64,000 bases of DNA from DATJFQ01 sp035495555 (GCA_035495555.1 DATJFQ010000042.1:1-64000); one strand, 5' to 3'. Numbered from the stretch's first letter, positions 7,647-16,682 are shown. The notes: generated from the letters alone by a model not told the origin. Program-made: numbers and translations.

Positions 7647-8891
7647 ATGCTGACGGTCGTTCGGCACTGTCGGCAGATCCTCACCTGCGCCGGCCCCGCG
7701 CCCCGGCGCGGACCGGCGCAACGCGACGTCGCGGTCGTCGCTGACGGCGCGGTGGCGTGGGACGGCGACACGATCCGCTACGCCGGCCCGGACGCGCAGC
7801 TTCCACCCGAATACAGCGGCGTGCCCTCGATCGAGGGGTCCCGCTGGTCCATCGTCCCCGGCTTCGTCGACGCGCACACGCACGCCATTTTCGCCGGCGA
7901 TCGACGTGAGGAGCTGCGGCGCCGCCTGGCCGGCGCCACCTACGCCGAGATCGCGGCGGCCGGCGGCGGCATCGCCTCGACCGTGCGCGCCACCCGCGAC
8001 GCGAGCGAGGCGGATCTCGTCGCCGCCACGCGGCCGCGCCTCGACGAGATGCTGGCGTGCGGCACCACGACGGCTGAAATCAAGAGCGGATATGGCCTGA
8101 CGGTCGAATCCGAGCTGAAGATCCTGCGGTCGATCCGCACGCTCGACGCGGAGCACGCCATCGATCTCGTACCGACCTTCATGGGTGCGCACGAAATTCC
8201 CCTCGAGTACCGCCACGCGAGAGAGCGCTACGTCGCGTGCGTCATCGATGAAATGATCCCGGCCGTTGCCGGCGAAGGACTCGCGGAATGGTGCGACGTG
8301 TTCTGCGAGACCGGCGTCTTCACGCCTCAGGAATCGCGACAGATTCTCCAGGCAGGCGTCCGCGCCGGACTGAAGCCGCGCATCCATGCGGACGAACTTG
8401 GCGCGAGCGGCGGGTCGCTCGTCGCCGCGGCCGTCGGGGCGCGTTCCGCGGATCATCTGATCTTCATTCCCGCCGACGGTATCGCCGCCCTGCGCGATGC
8501 GGGCGTCGTCGCCACGCTCCTTCCCAACGCGGCGTTCTATCTGAAGCTGGGGCGGTTCGCGCCGGCCCGGGCGCTGATCGATGCCGGAGTGCCCGTCGCG
8601 CTCGCGACGGACGTGAACCCCGGAGGCGGATTCTCGCCATCGATGCCGTTCGCGATGACACTGGCATGCTTCGGCATGGGGCTGACGTTCGAAGAAGCAT
8701 TGATTGCCGCGACGATCAACGCTGCCCATAGTGTGGACCGCGCGCAGACGGCCGGCAGTCTGGAGCCTGGCAAACGGATGGACGCGGTGCTCGTCGACGG
8801 GGATCCGATCGAGCTGATTCGCGCCGGCGCGCAGTCGATCGCGGGTGTGATCAAGAACGGCCGGACGGTATCGGGTAATCTGACGTGGTGA
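7647..8891 (+). CDS. hutI: Imidazolonepropionase
   Basis: Hydrolyses imidazolonepropionate to N-formimino-glutamate, the third step of histidine breakdown. 414 residues from ATG 7647. The metal-binding HTH of the amidohydrolase fold is in VDAHTHAIFAG near residues 72-82; EIKSGYGL, FMGAHEIP, HADELG and ATDVNPG are the HutI-specific motifs. The ATG lies two bases after the inverted repeat, so no native ribosome-binding site is visible. It ends in a GTGA overlap with the cyclodeaminase gene, forming a two-gene operon. hutH and hutU are not in the window. Confidence 0.95.
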   Translation: MLTVVRHCRQILTCAGPAPRRGPAQRDVAVVADGAVAWDGDTIRYAGPDAQLPPEYSGVPSIEGSRWSIVPGFVDAHTHAIFAGDRREELRRRLAGATYAEIAAAGGGIASTVRATRDASEADLVAATRPRLDEMLACGTTTAEIKSGYGLTVESELKILRSIRTLDAEHAIDLVPTFMGAHEIPLEYRHARERYVACVIDEMIPAVAGEGLAEWCDVFCETGVFTPQESRQILQAGVRAGLKPRIHADELGASGGSLVAAAVGARSADHLIFIPADGIAALRDAGVVATLLPNAAFYLKLGRFAPARALIDAGVPVALATDVNPGGGFSPSMPFAMTLACFGMGLTFEEALIAATINAAHSVDRAQTAGSLEPGKRMDAVLVDGDPIELIRAGAQSIAGVIKNGRTVSGNLTW

Positions 8892-9514
8892 AACTCGTCG
8901 ATCACTCCGTCACGGATCTGCTCGCAGCGTTTCGCTCGTCGTCGCCGACGCCGGGCGGCGGCTCCGCTTCCGCGCTGGCCGGCGCCGTCGGCGCTTCGCT
9001 GCTCGCGATGGTCGCGGGGCTTCCGAAATCGAAGGCCGACACAGACGGTGACCGCGGCAGGCTCTCCGCCGCTGCCGCCCGCTGCGCTGTTCTCGCAGAT
9101 GTTCTCGCCTCACTCATCGATCGCGACAGCGAGGCGTACGATCGCGTCGTTTCCGCATACAGGAAGCCGAAAGCGACGGACGAGGAGAAGACCGCAAGGA
9201 GCTCGGCCATCCAGGAGGCGCTGCACAGCGCAATCGACGCGCCGCTGTCGGTGATGCGCGCATGCGCGGACGCGCTGGAACAGGCAGTCACGATCGGGGA
9301 ACTGGGCAATCCTTCTGCATCCAGCGACGTGCAGGTCGCGCTCGAACTCCTCGGCGCTGGCCTGCGCGGCGCTCGGCAGAACGTCGAGATCAATCTCGGC
9401 TCGGTGAAAGATGCCGCGTATGCGGACGCGGTGCGGGGGGAGGCGACGCGCTGCGCGCTGACAGCGGCCAACCACAGCGGCGCCGCTCGAAGCGCGCTCG
9501 GCTCGCGGATCTAG
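8888..9514 (+). CDS. Formiminotetrahydrofolate cyclodeaminase
   Basis: About 208 residues, matching the stand-alone cyclodeaminase domain (FTCD C-terminal domain, FchA type). It releases ammonia from 5-formimino-THF to give 5,10-methenyl-THF. The Gly-rich TPGGGSASALAGAVGASL near residues 20-38 and the all-helical remainder (ELGNPSASSDVQVA, LGSVKDAAY) fit the family. Start is GTG 8888 (GTGA overlap with the hutI stop) or GTG 8885. Next to hutI it suggests that the formimino group of histidine is passed to folate; the formiminotransferase itself is not seen here. Confidence 0.88.
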   Translation: MKLVDHSVTDLLAAFRSSSPTPGGGSASALAGAVGASLLAMVAGLPKSKADTDGDRGRLSAAAARCAVLADVLASLIDRDSEAYDRVVSAYRKPKATDEEKTARSSAIQEALHSAIDAPLSVMRACADALEQAVTIGELGNPSASSDVQVALELLGAGLRGARQNVEINLGSVKDAAYADAVRGEATRCALTAANHSGAARSALGSRI

Positions 9515-9586
9515 AGACGAGCGCTGTCAAAGAGCGTGGAGAGGGCCTCACAGCCGCCGGTCACGACCCGACCAGCGGGAGCCGGC

Positions 9587-9901
9587 TTACTTCACAGTGA
9601 AGTCGAGCGACCGTGTATAGCCGGGCAGGACTGTAACGGCCTGCGTATAGTGCGCTTCGATCGTCACCTCGCCGGCTCGGCGCGTAATCGCAATGGCGTC
9701 CGGCTGGAGCGGCACCTGGTTCTGCGACGCGAGGTCCATCACTTTCGACTTCAGGTCGTCATCGGTCTTGTCATTGCCGAACAACGCCACGTTGCGGACG
9801 TCGTCCTGGAATTTCCGGTACTGGGACCAGACAACGCCGACGTGCCAGCCGGCGTAGACGAGCGCGAGCACGATGACGAGCGCTAGAAGACGTCGAATCA
9901 T
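9587..9901 (-). CDS. Small single-pass membrane protein, DUF4845-like
   Basis: 104 residues from ATG 9901, preceded by a G-rich ribosome-binding stretch (GAGGGGGG). One N-terminal membrane helix (about 3-25, IRRLLALVIVLALVYAGWHV), then a soluble domain ending GYTRSLDFTVK. I do not recognise it with certainty. The layout (helix, basic segment, a middle portion with a V-x-x-LA pattern, then an Asp-Phe ending) and its place directly after lepB resemble DUF4845 proteins found downstream of lepB in proteobacteria. The function is unknown. It is 11 bases from the lepB stop, so very likely in the same operon. Confidence 0.7.
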   Translation of the reverse strand: MIRRLLALVIVLALVYAGWHVGVVWSQYRKFQDDVRNVALFGNDKTDDDLKSKVMDLASQNQVPLQPDAIAITRRAGEVTIEAHYTQAVTVLPGYTRSLDFTVK

Positions 9902-9912
9902 CCGTGCCCCCC

Positions 9913-10611
9913 TCAGCGAATCTGATGGAACAGCCGTTCCCACCGCGTGCGGGTGAAGAAGTGTACGAACACGGACCCGAGCCGCTTCGCCGAGGCGACG
10001 TAGCCCTCGTCGAGGTAGTCCTCGCGGCCCGACTCATACGACCAATAGATGATGAGCGCCTTCCCCTTGACATTGTTTTTGGGCAGAAATCCCCAGTAGC
10101 GGCTGTCCTCGGAGTTGTCGCGGTTGTCGCCCATCACGAAGTACTGTTCCGGCGGCACGGTCACGGGCCCGTAGTTCTCGCGGACGTCGGACGATGTGAT
10201 CTCCTGAAACGCGGTCGACGGCGGTGTCAGGAAATGCACGTAGGGCTCGTCGATCGGCTTGCCGTCGATGTAGACCTTCTTGTTCCTGAGTTCGACCGTC
10301 TCGCCCGGGAGACCGATGACGCGTTTGATGAGGTCGCGATCCGGCTGGTCGGGGTACTTGAACACGATGATGTCGCCGCGGCGAATCGGCCGCACCGGCA
10401 GCAGCGCCTTGCCGACCGCGAGCGGCGTCGGCCCGAAGATGAACTTGTTGACGAGGAGGTGATCCCCGATCAGGAGGTTGTATTCCATCGAGCCGGTCGG
10501 GATCTTGAACGCCTGGACGACCCAGGTGCGCACGAACAGCGCGAGGATCACGGCAATGACGATGGACTCGAAGTATTCGCGGAGAACGGATTTCTTGAAT
10601 GTTGCTGCCAT
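9913..10611 (-). CDS. lepB: Signal peptidase I
   Basis: Membrane serine/lysine protease that removes signal peptides from exported proteins on the outer face of the cytoplasmic membrane. 232 residues with one N-terminal membrane helix (about 14-33). The nucleophile is Ser41 in IPTGSMEYNLLIGD and the general base is Lys96 in DLIKRVIGLPGE; GDNRDNSEDSRYWG is the conserved box E. It follows lepA by 18 bases, the classic lepA-lepB order, and is co-transcribed with the small membrane gene after it. Confidence 0.96.
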   Translation of the reverse strand: MAATFKKSVLREYFESIVIAVILALFVRTWVVQAFKIPTGSMEYNLLIGDHLLVNKFIFGPTPLAVGKALLPVRPIRRGDIIVFKYPDQPDRDLIKRVIGLPGETVELRNKKVYIDGKPIDEPYVHFLTPPSTAFQEITSSDVRENYGPVTVPPEQYFVMGDNRDNSEDSRYWGFLPKNNVKGKALIIYWSYESGREDYLDEGYVASAKRLGSVFVHFFTRTRWERLFHQIR

Positions 10612-10629
10612 GCGGTCCTGAGGCCTGCG

Positions 10630-12432
10630 CTACTCCTGACCCACTTTCAGCACCGCCAGGAAGGCTTCCTGCGGGATCTCGACCCGGCCCACCCGCTTCA
10701 TGCGCTTCTTGCCTTCCTTCTGCTTTTCGAGCAGCTTGCGCTTGCGCGTGATGTCGCCGCCGTAGCACTTCGCCAGGACGTTCTTGCGAAGCGCCTTCAC
10801 CGTTTCACGCGCGATGATCCGGCTGCCGACGGCCGCCTGGATGGCAACCTCGAACATCTGCCGCGGGATCAGCTCGCGCATCTTCGACGCCAGCGCGCGC
10901 CCCCGCGCATAGGCGCTGTCGCGGTGCACGATGATCGAGAGCGCGTCGACCGGCTCCTCGTTGACGAGAATATCGAGCTTCACCAGCGGCGACTCCCAGT
11001 AGCCGGTGACATGATAATCGAGAGACGCGTACCCACGGGAGATCGTCTTCAGGCGGTCGTAGAAATCGAGCACGACCTCGTTGAACGGCAATTCGTAGGT
11101 GACGAGCACGCGGTCCGACGACAGGTATTCCAGCCCCTTCTGGATGCCGCGTTTTTCCTGACAGAGCTCCAGGATCCCGCCGACGTGCGTCGACGGCGTG
11201 AGGATCATCGCCGTGATCACCGGCTCCTCGATCTTCTCGATCCGCCCCGGATCCGGGAGCTTCGCCGGGCTGTCGATCTCGTGCACCTCACCGTCGGTCG
11301 TCGTCACGCGGTACAGAACGCCGGGCGCCGTCGTCACGAGGTCGACGTTGAACTCGCGTTCGAGGCGCTCCTGGATGATCTCCATGTGGAGAAGCCCGAG
11401 GAAGCCGCAGCGGAACCCGAAGCCGAGCGCAGCCGACGTTTCCGGTTCGAAGTGGAAGGACGCGTCGTTCAGCCGCAGCTTCTCGAGCGCATCGCGCAGT
11501 TCCGGGTATTCGCTGCCTTCCACGGGATAGAGACCCGCGAACACCATCGACTTCATTTCCTTGAAGCCGGGGAACGGCTCGCTGGTCGGATTGTCGGCTT
11601 CGGTGATCGTGTCGCCGATCTTTGCGTCGGCAACGGTCTTGATGCCGGCGAAGACGAAGCCGACTTCGCCGACGCCCAGCGCGTCGATCGGCAGCGGCTT
11701 CGGGGAGAACACGCCGACCTGGTCGACCTGATACTCCTGACCGTTCGCCATGAGCCGAATCTTCTGTCCAGGCCGCATGACGCCGTCGATGATGCGCGTG
11801 AGGATGATCACGCCGCGGTACGGGTCATACCAGGAGTCGAAGATCAACGCCTTCAGCGGCGCTTCCGGATTGCCCTTCGGCGGCGGCAGGCGGTGGACGA
11901 TGGCCTCGAGGATCTCCTTGACGCCAACCCCCTCTTTCGCGCTCGCGAGGATGGCGCCGCTGGCATCCAGCCCGACGATGTCCTCGATCTGCCGCTTGGC
12001 TTCGTCCGGCTGCGCGCCCGGGAGATCGATCTTGTTGATGACGGGGATGATCTCGAGGTCGTTCTCGACGGCGAGGTACGCGTTGGCAAGCGTCTGCGCC
12101 TCGACGCCCTGGGACGCGTCGACGAGGAGCAGCGCGCCTTCGCACGCCGCGAGCGATCGCGTCACCTCGTACGAGAAGTCGACGTGGCCCGGCGTGTCGA
12201 TGAGATTGAGTATGTAAGTGTGGCCGTCGTCCGCCGCGTACGTGAGGCGGACCGCGTGTGCCTTGATGGTGATCCCGCGTTCCCGCTCGAGGTCCATGGT
12301 GTCGAGGACCTGTGCTTCCATTTCCCGCGGCTGCAGTGCACCGGTGAGCTCGAGGAATCGATCCGCGAGGGTGCTCTTGCCGTGATCAATGTGGGCGATG
12401 ACCGAGAAGTTGCGGATGAAGCGCTGGTCCAT
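10630..12432 (-). CDS. lepA: Elongation factor 4 (LepA GTPase)
   Basis: Ribosome-associated translational GTPase that back-translocates or remodels stalled ribosomes. 600 residues. G motifs are AHIDHGKST near residue 12, DTPGHVDF and NKIDLP; the C-terminal LepA-specific domain ends in KRMKRVGRVEIPQEAFLAVL. I chose ATG 12432 (MDQRFIRNFSVIAH) because the TTG further upstream at 12450 lies at or before the predicted transcription start. No Shine-Dalgarno sequence is present. Confidence 0.97.
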   Translation of the reverse strand: MDQRFIRNFSVIAHIDHGKSTLADRFLELTGALQPREMEAQVLDTMDLERERGITIKAHAVRLTYAADDGHTYILNLIDTPGHVDFSYEVTRSLAACEGALLLVDASQGVEAQTLANAYLAVENDLEIIPVINKIDLPGAQPDEAKRQIEDIVGLDASGAILASAKEGVGVKEILEAIVHRLPPPKGNPEAPLKALIFDSWYDPYRGVIILTRIIDGVMRPGQKIRLMANGQEYQVDQVGVFSPKPLPIDALGVGEVGFVFAGIKTVADAKIGDTITEADNPTSEPFPGFKEMKSMVFAGLYPVEGSEYPELRDALEKLRLNDASFHFEPETSAALGFGFRCGFLGLLHMEIIQERLEREFNVDLVTTAPGVLYRVTTTDGEVHEIDSPAKLPDPGRIEKIEEPVITAMILTPSTHVGGILELCQEKRGIQKGLEYLSSDRVLVTYELPFNEVVLDFYDRLKTISRGYASLDYHVTGYWESPLVKLDILVNEEPVDALSIIVHRDSAYARGRALASKMRELIPRQMFEVAIQAAVGSRIIARETVKALRKNVLAKCYGGDITRKRKLLEKQKEGKKRMKRVGRVEIPQEAFLAVLKVGQE

Positions 12433-12480
12433 GCGGTGGAGAAACAGCAAATTATAGCATCCGCGTGAGTTAGCGTTGTC
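12433..12480 (-). promoter_or_regulatory. Extended -10 promoter of lepA
   Basis: On the minus strand TGC-TATAAT, an extended -10, occupies 12459-12451. Its last T is 18 bases before the lepA ATG, so the 5' untranslated region would be about 12 bases with no ribosome-binding site. A poor -35 candidate, GACAAC, is at 12480-12475. Supports the shorter lepA start. Confidence 0.65.
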
Positions 12481-12484
12481 CCGC

Positions 12485-14092
12485 TTATTTCGACGGACTC
12501 CCCTGCGCCGCGCGCGCCTGCGCCACCATGTCCTTGACCTCTTTCATCAGCGTCGGCACGTGGTACGGAATGCCGTCCTTGATCGTCCACTCGATGCCGC
12601 CGCCGTGAATCATGCCGGCGCGCGGGTCGCCTGGCATGATGTCCCCCGAGTAGTTGTCGACGACTTTCCCGTCGATGGTCATCAAGTCGGTGCCGTACGG
12701 GTTCAGCAGATGCAGGTCGGCGAGCGGGTTGCCATTGACGACGAGGAGATCGGCGACGAAGCCAGCCCGGATCCGTCCGAGCTTGTTGTCCAGGCCGAGC
12801 ACCTGCGCGCCGTTGACGGTCGCGTGTCGAATCACCTCGAGCGGTGCGAACCCCGCTTCCTGCTGCAGTTCGAGCTCTCGAACGGTGCCAAAGCCGTACA
12901 CGGATCCATAGAGGAACCCGGCGTCGTCACCCACCGTGATCACTCCGCCCCGGCGGCCGAAGTCGAGCAGCGTGGCCATCCAGACCTGGTAGTCCTTCCG
13001 CCAGCGTGCTTCCTGTGTCGCCGTCCATCCCATGTAGAACGTGGCGTGCCGCGTCGTGCTCGGCTTCATGTACGCCTCGAGCGACGGGTGGAGGTAGTCC
13101 TTGTACCAAGGGAGGTTCTCAGCGCGAATCAGGTCGCGCGTCGCTTCGTACGTCGACAGGGTCGGGCTCCACGCGACGTGCTTTGCCACCATGTCGTCGA
13201 GCAACTGCGACAGCTTTTCCGGGTTGAGATTGGCCTGCGTATACAGCTCGCCGGCGCGCCCGAACCGATGAATCTCGTTGTTCAGATTCATCTCCGGCGG
13301 GAAGTCCTGGACCCCGTCGAGGGCCGCGTCGGGGATGCCGTAGAAATGCTCGATGCAGTTGATGCCATCGTCTACGAAGTCCCGAGCGGTCGCTTCGCCG
13401 ACGGCGATGTGCACGGTCGTCGGCAGGCCCACTTTCTTCGCCTCATCGATTGTTGCGGCCGCCTGATCGCGATCCATCGGTCCGATCAGCTTCAGTCCGT
13501 CCGCCCCGCGCTGCTTCGCCGAGCGCACCAGCGCGCGAATTTCATCCGTCGTACCGCTGTATGCCTGGTCTTTCTGCAGCAGGTCGCGCAGCATCGGGTA
13601 CAGCAGAATGCGAGGCGCCACGATCGTGTGCGCCGCGCTCTCGGCTTTCCACTGTTTGGCTTTTTCGAAATCACCACCGACCTCACGCGCGGTGGTCACG
13701 CCCGACGCGAGATAGAGATTGCGCTCGTACTGAATCGGAATCGGACCGACGCGTTCGTCGTGCCAGTGCATGTGCGTGTTCACGATGCCAGGCATGACCC
13801 ACTTGCCGCGCGCGTCGATGACGGCGTCAGCCTGCGGCCACTGCTGGTTCGATGTGCCGATCCGCGCGATGAGACCGTTTTCGATCAGGATGTCTGACGG
13901 CCCGGACGCAGGGATCCCTGTCCCCGGGATGATCATCGCTCCTGTGATCAGGAGGCGATTGACGGCGCGATTGTGGACGGCGGTCGTGCCGCTCCGGGTG
14001 GGGGCCTGGCCGTGCAGCGGTGCGTCCAGTGAGGCGGACACCGCTGTCCCGAGCAGGACGGCGACCACGACGCGGAATGCAGTGAGCTTCAT
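12485..14092 (-). CDS. Secreted amidohydrolase-family protein
   Basis: 535 residues with a signal peptide (about 1-29, ending LHGQA). The metal-dependent hydrolase fold is shown by NTHMHWH at 105-111, TTVHIAVGEA, HFYG, and GDDAGF near the C-terminal part, followed by the small beta-sandwich domain (GLDNKLGRIRAGFVADLLVVNGNP). The layout is that of imidazolonepropionase-like or prolidase-type exported amidohydrolases common in acidobacteria. The substrate is not known. It is separated by 52 bases from lepA and by 51 bases from the ABC permease gene, with its own promoter. Confidence 0.85.
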   Translation of the reverse strand: MKLTAFRVVVAVLLGTAVSASLDAPLHGQAPTRSGTTAVHNRAVNRLLITGAMIIPGTGIPASGPSDILIENGLIARIGTSNQQWPQADAVIDARGKWVMPGIVNTHMHWHDERVGPIPIQYERNLYLASGVTTAREVGGDFEKAKQWKAESAAHTIVAPRILLYPMLRDLLQKDQAYSGTTDEIRALVRSAKQRGADGLKLIGPMDRDQAAATIDEAKKVGLPTTVHIAVGEATARDFVDDGINCIEHFYGIPDAALDGVQDFPPEMNLNNEIHRFGRAGELYTQANLNPEKLSQLLDDMVAKHVAWSPTLSTYEATRDLIRAENLPWYKDYLHPSLEAYMKPSTTRHATFYMGWTATQEARWRKDYQVWMATLLDFGRRGGVITVGDDAGFLYGSVYGFGTVRELELQQEAGFAPLEVIRHATVNGAQVLGLDNKLGRIRAGFVADLLVVNGNPLADLHLLNPYGTDLMTIDGKVVDNYSGDIMPGDPRAGMIHGGGIEWTIKDGIPYHVPTLMKEVKDMVAQARAAQGSPSK

Positions 14093-14115
14093 TTGCCGCG
14101 CATTCTACACTCTCG
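14093..14115 (-). promoter_or_regulatory. Leaderless-type -10 of the amidohydrolase gene
   Basis: TAGAAT on the minus strand (14107-14102) ends 9 bases before the ATG at 14092. Transcription would start within two or three bases of the start codon. There is no Shine-Dalgarno sequence. A -35 is not obvious. Confidence 0.5.
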
Positions 14116-14143
14116 GGTCGGCCGCGCCGGCGATGGGCGTCGG

Positions 14144-16618
14144 CTATTCCATCCGGAGCGCCTCGATCGGCTCGATGCGAGTTGCGGCGCGCGCAGGCCA
14201 CGCGGCGGCGACGAACACGACGCACGACAGCATCAAGGCGCCGGCCGCATAGATGACGGGCGAACGCGCCGTAATGCCCCACAACTGCGCCTCGAGGAGG
14301 CGCGATCCGAACGTCGCGAGCAGCAGCCCCGTCAGAGTGCCCATCACGGCGACGGTTCCCGCGGAACGCAGGACGAGCCCATAGATCTGCCGTCGTGTCG
14401 CACCGATCGCCATCCGAATGCCGAACTCACGTGTGCGTTCGATGACCGCCTGCGACAGCAGGCCGAACAGACCGACCGACGCCAACGCAAGCCCCAGCGC
14501 GCCGAAGATGGACAGCACCCAGGCGAACACGCGCCGGGTGCTGAGTCGCCGTTCGATCGTGAGCGCCGCCAGCGGCTGATTCAACGATACGGGCGTCGCG
14601 GGATCGATTCGCGCGGCGAGAGCGCCGACGGTTTTAGACACGGCCCGCGCCGTCAGCCGGGATCTGATGAGCACCACCGGGCGTGTAGCGAAGGGGGACG
14701 CTGCGAACGGCTCGTACAGCGCCAGCTCGGGTTCTCCCTTCAACAGGTCCGCCACAACGTCACCGACGACGCCAACGACGGTGCGCGGTTGCTCTGGCGG
14801 CCTTCGTGTCTCTTTGAGCGCGAGCGACCGTCCAATCGGGTCGGAGGCTCCGAACAGCCGTCTTGCGAGCGATTCGCCGATGATCACGGACCGGCTGCTC
14901 GCCGCGCCGCCGTCCAGCGCTTCCTCACGCGTGAACGACCGTCCGTGCAAGAGGGGGATCCCAACGACGTTGAAGTAGTCGCCACTCACGAAGTTGGTCG
15001 ACAGGTCAATCGTTGTCGATGTTCCGGGAATCTGGAGCGGCTGGATGAATGCTGCCCCCAGGGGCCAGCTGTAGCTCACACTGACGGCGCTCAGGGCAGG
15101 ATTCGACGAAAGCCCCGTTTCGAGGTCGCGCACGTACTGCAGGGCACGTCGCGGTGTGTAGCCCTGGCTCGACAGATCGATCGAATAAACGGTGACGCCG
15201 CCGGCTGCGAAGCCCGGATGCACTCCGCGCAATCCGCGGAGCGTGGTGACCATCAGCAGCGCACCAACGACGAGCGCGAGCGAGAGCGCAAGCTGCGCAG
15301 CCGCGAAACCCGAACGCACCCACCGCCCGCGGGGCGTTCCGTGTCCTCCTGCCTGGGCAAGGCCCAGCGCCACCGAGCGGCTCGTGCTGATCCAGCCCGA
15401 GAGCCATCCCCCGAAAACACCGCACGCGACGGACAGGAGGAGGGTGGCCGAAAGGACGCGCCAGTCCAGCGGCAGCTTCAGGCCCAGATTCGATGCGGCA
15501 ACCGACGGCAGGACGAGCGCCACAACGAATCGGTTCAGCATCTCGGCGGCGCCCAGGCCGGCGGCGGCACCAGCCAGCGTCAGAAGGCAGCTCTCGACGA
15601 CGTGCAGCCGCAGCAGACCAGCGCGACCGGCGCCAAGCGCCATCCGTACCGCGTGCTCGCGGTCGCGGCGGACGCCGCGAAAGATCAACAGGTTGGCGAG
15701 GTTGACGCATCCGAGCCCCACGAGCACGGCCGCGATGAACAGCAACCGCTGAATCATCGAGGCGTACTCCCTCCGCTGAAGGGGATGTGCCCCGAGGCCC
15801 GCAAACACACGGGCGCGTGCGGTCCTGAGAAAGCCGTTCTCCTCCGGGTATCGTTCGAGAAGCCCTTGTGCGCGCGAGTTCAGTTCCGCCTCGGCCTGTG
15901 CGAAGCTTGCGCCAGGGCGCAGCCGAATGACGAACGAATAGAAGGTGCCGTGGCTTCGGCCAACAGCCGGTGCCGACCGAAAATGGTGGACCTGGCGGTA
16001 CGCGGCGCCCGGATACCAGACGTCCACGTCGCTGAACGGCTCGATGCCGCGGAACCCGGCGGGCGCGACGCCGATAATGGCGAACCGTTCTCCGTTCAGC
16101 AGAATGGTCTTGCCGAGGGCGCCCTCGGGACTGCCGAACGCACGGCGTGCGAGCCGGTCGCTGACGAGAGCCACTTGCGCACCCGACGGGAGCTTGTCCT
16201 CCGGGGGGGTGAAGAATCGCCCGGCAGACGGGCGAATCCCGAGCGTGTCGAACAGACTTGCGTCAGCGTGTGAAACTCCGACTCGCTCAGCCGGCCGCCC
16301 TTCGACGGTAACGGCGTCCTGCGTTTCCTGCACGCCGGCCATCGCAGCGATCGTCCTGGACGACCCGACCATGTCGGCGATGTTGAGTGGCGACACGCTC
16401 CACGGGCTGACGCGCCCGGGGCCCCACTCGCCGAACCACACCACTCCAAGGCGGCTCGTGTCGGGCACCGCGGGGACGGGACGCCAGAGCAGCCACTCGC
16501 CCACGTTCAGCATCGACGTCGTCGGACCGATGGTGAGCGCGACAGTGATGATGGCGGTCGCCGCGAATACAGGCGTCGCTCGAAGCGCCCGAACGGAGTA
16601 GCGAAAGTCCGACCACAT
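14144..16618 (-). CDS. ADOP-type ABC transporter permease
   Basis: 824 residues. Duplicated FtsX/MacB architecture: helix 1 near 20-40 (FAATAIITVALTIGPTTSML), a large periplasmic MacB-core domain, three helices near 290-425, a second periplasmic domain, and three C-terminal helices (EFGIRMAIGATRRQIYGLVLRSAG near 730-755). This is the acidobacterial duplicated orphan permease (ADOP) group, which normally has no ATPase gene next to it, as here. Substrate unknown; MacB relatives export peptides or macrolides. Typical regulators of the group (PadR-like) are not seen beside it. Confidence 0.9.
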   Translation of the reverse strand: MWSDFRYSVRALRATPVFAATAIITVALTIGPTTSMLNVGEWLLWRPVPAVPDTSRLGVVWFGEWGPGRVSPWSVSPLNIADMVGSSRTIAAMAGVQETQDAVTVEGRPAERVGVSHADASLFDTLGIRPSAGRFFTPPEDKLPSGAQVALVSDRLARRAFGSPEGALGKTILLNGERFAIIGVAPAGFRGIEPFSDVDVWYPGAAYRQVHHFRSAPAVGRSHGTFYSFVIRLRPGASFAQAEAELNSRAQGLLERYPEENGFLRTARARVFAGLGAHPLQRREYASMIQRLLFIAAVLVGLGCVNLANLLIFRGVRRDREHAVRMALGAGRAGLLRLHVVESCLLTLAGAAAGLGAAEMLNRFVVALVLPSVAASNLGLKLPLDWRVLSATLLLSVACGVFGGWLSGWISTSRSVALGLAQAGGHGTPRGRWVRSGFAAAQLALSLALVVGALLMVTTLRGLRGVHPGFAAGGVTVYSIDLSSQGYTPRRALQYVRDLETGLSSNPALSAVSVSYSWPLGAAFIQPLQIPGTSTTIDLSTNFVSGDYFNVVGIPLLHGRSFTREEALDGGAASSRSVIIGESLARRLFGASDPIGRSLALKETRRPPEQPRTVVGVVGDVVADLLKGEPELALYEPFAASPFATRPVVLIRSRLTARAVSKTVGALAARIDPATPVSLNQPLAALTIERRLSTRRVFAWVLSIFGALGLALASVGLFGLLSQAVIERTREFGIRMAIGATRRQIYGLVLRSAGTVAVMGTLTGLLLATFGSRLLEAQLWGITARSPVIYAAGALMLSCVVFVAAAWPARAATRIEPIEALRME

Positions 16619-16656
16619 CCGTCCACCATCCTTTCACCCGGCTCGCCATCTTGACG

Positions 16657-16682
16657 AACCCTAGAACCCTAGAACCCTCTAG
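16657..16682. repeat. Short AACCCTAG tandem repeat at the end of ada
   Basis: AACCCTAG occurs at 16657-16664 and 16665-16672 and again, slightly changed, at 16673-16682 (AACCCTCTAG). The last bases form the ada stop codon (TAG on the minus strand). The repeat lies between ada and the ADOP gene. It looks like a small simple-sequence expansion; no function is evident. Confidence 0.8.

Noticed and set aside
9904..12468. Very long open frame on the plus strand opposite lepB and lepA
   Set aside because: It mirrors two clear genes, has no domain pattern and is rich in Arg/Asp/Leu as expected from the reverse reading of GC-rich codons.
14093..16273. 726-codon plus-strand frame opposite the ADOP permease
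   Set aside because: Low-complexity composition (Arg, Gln, Glu, Gly) and full overlap with a conserved gene.
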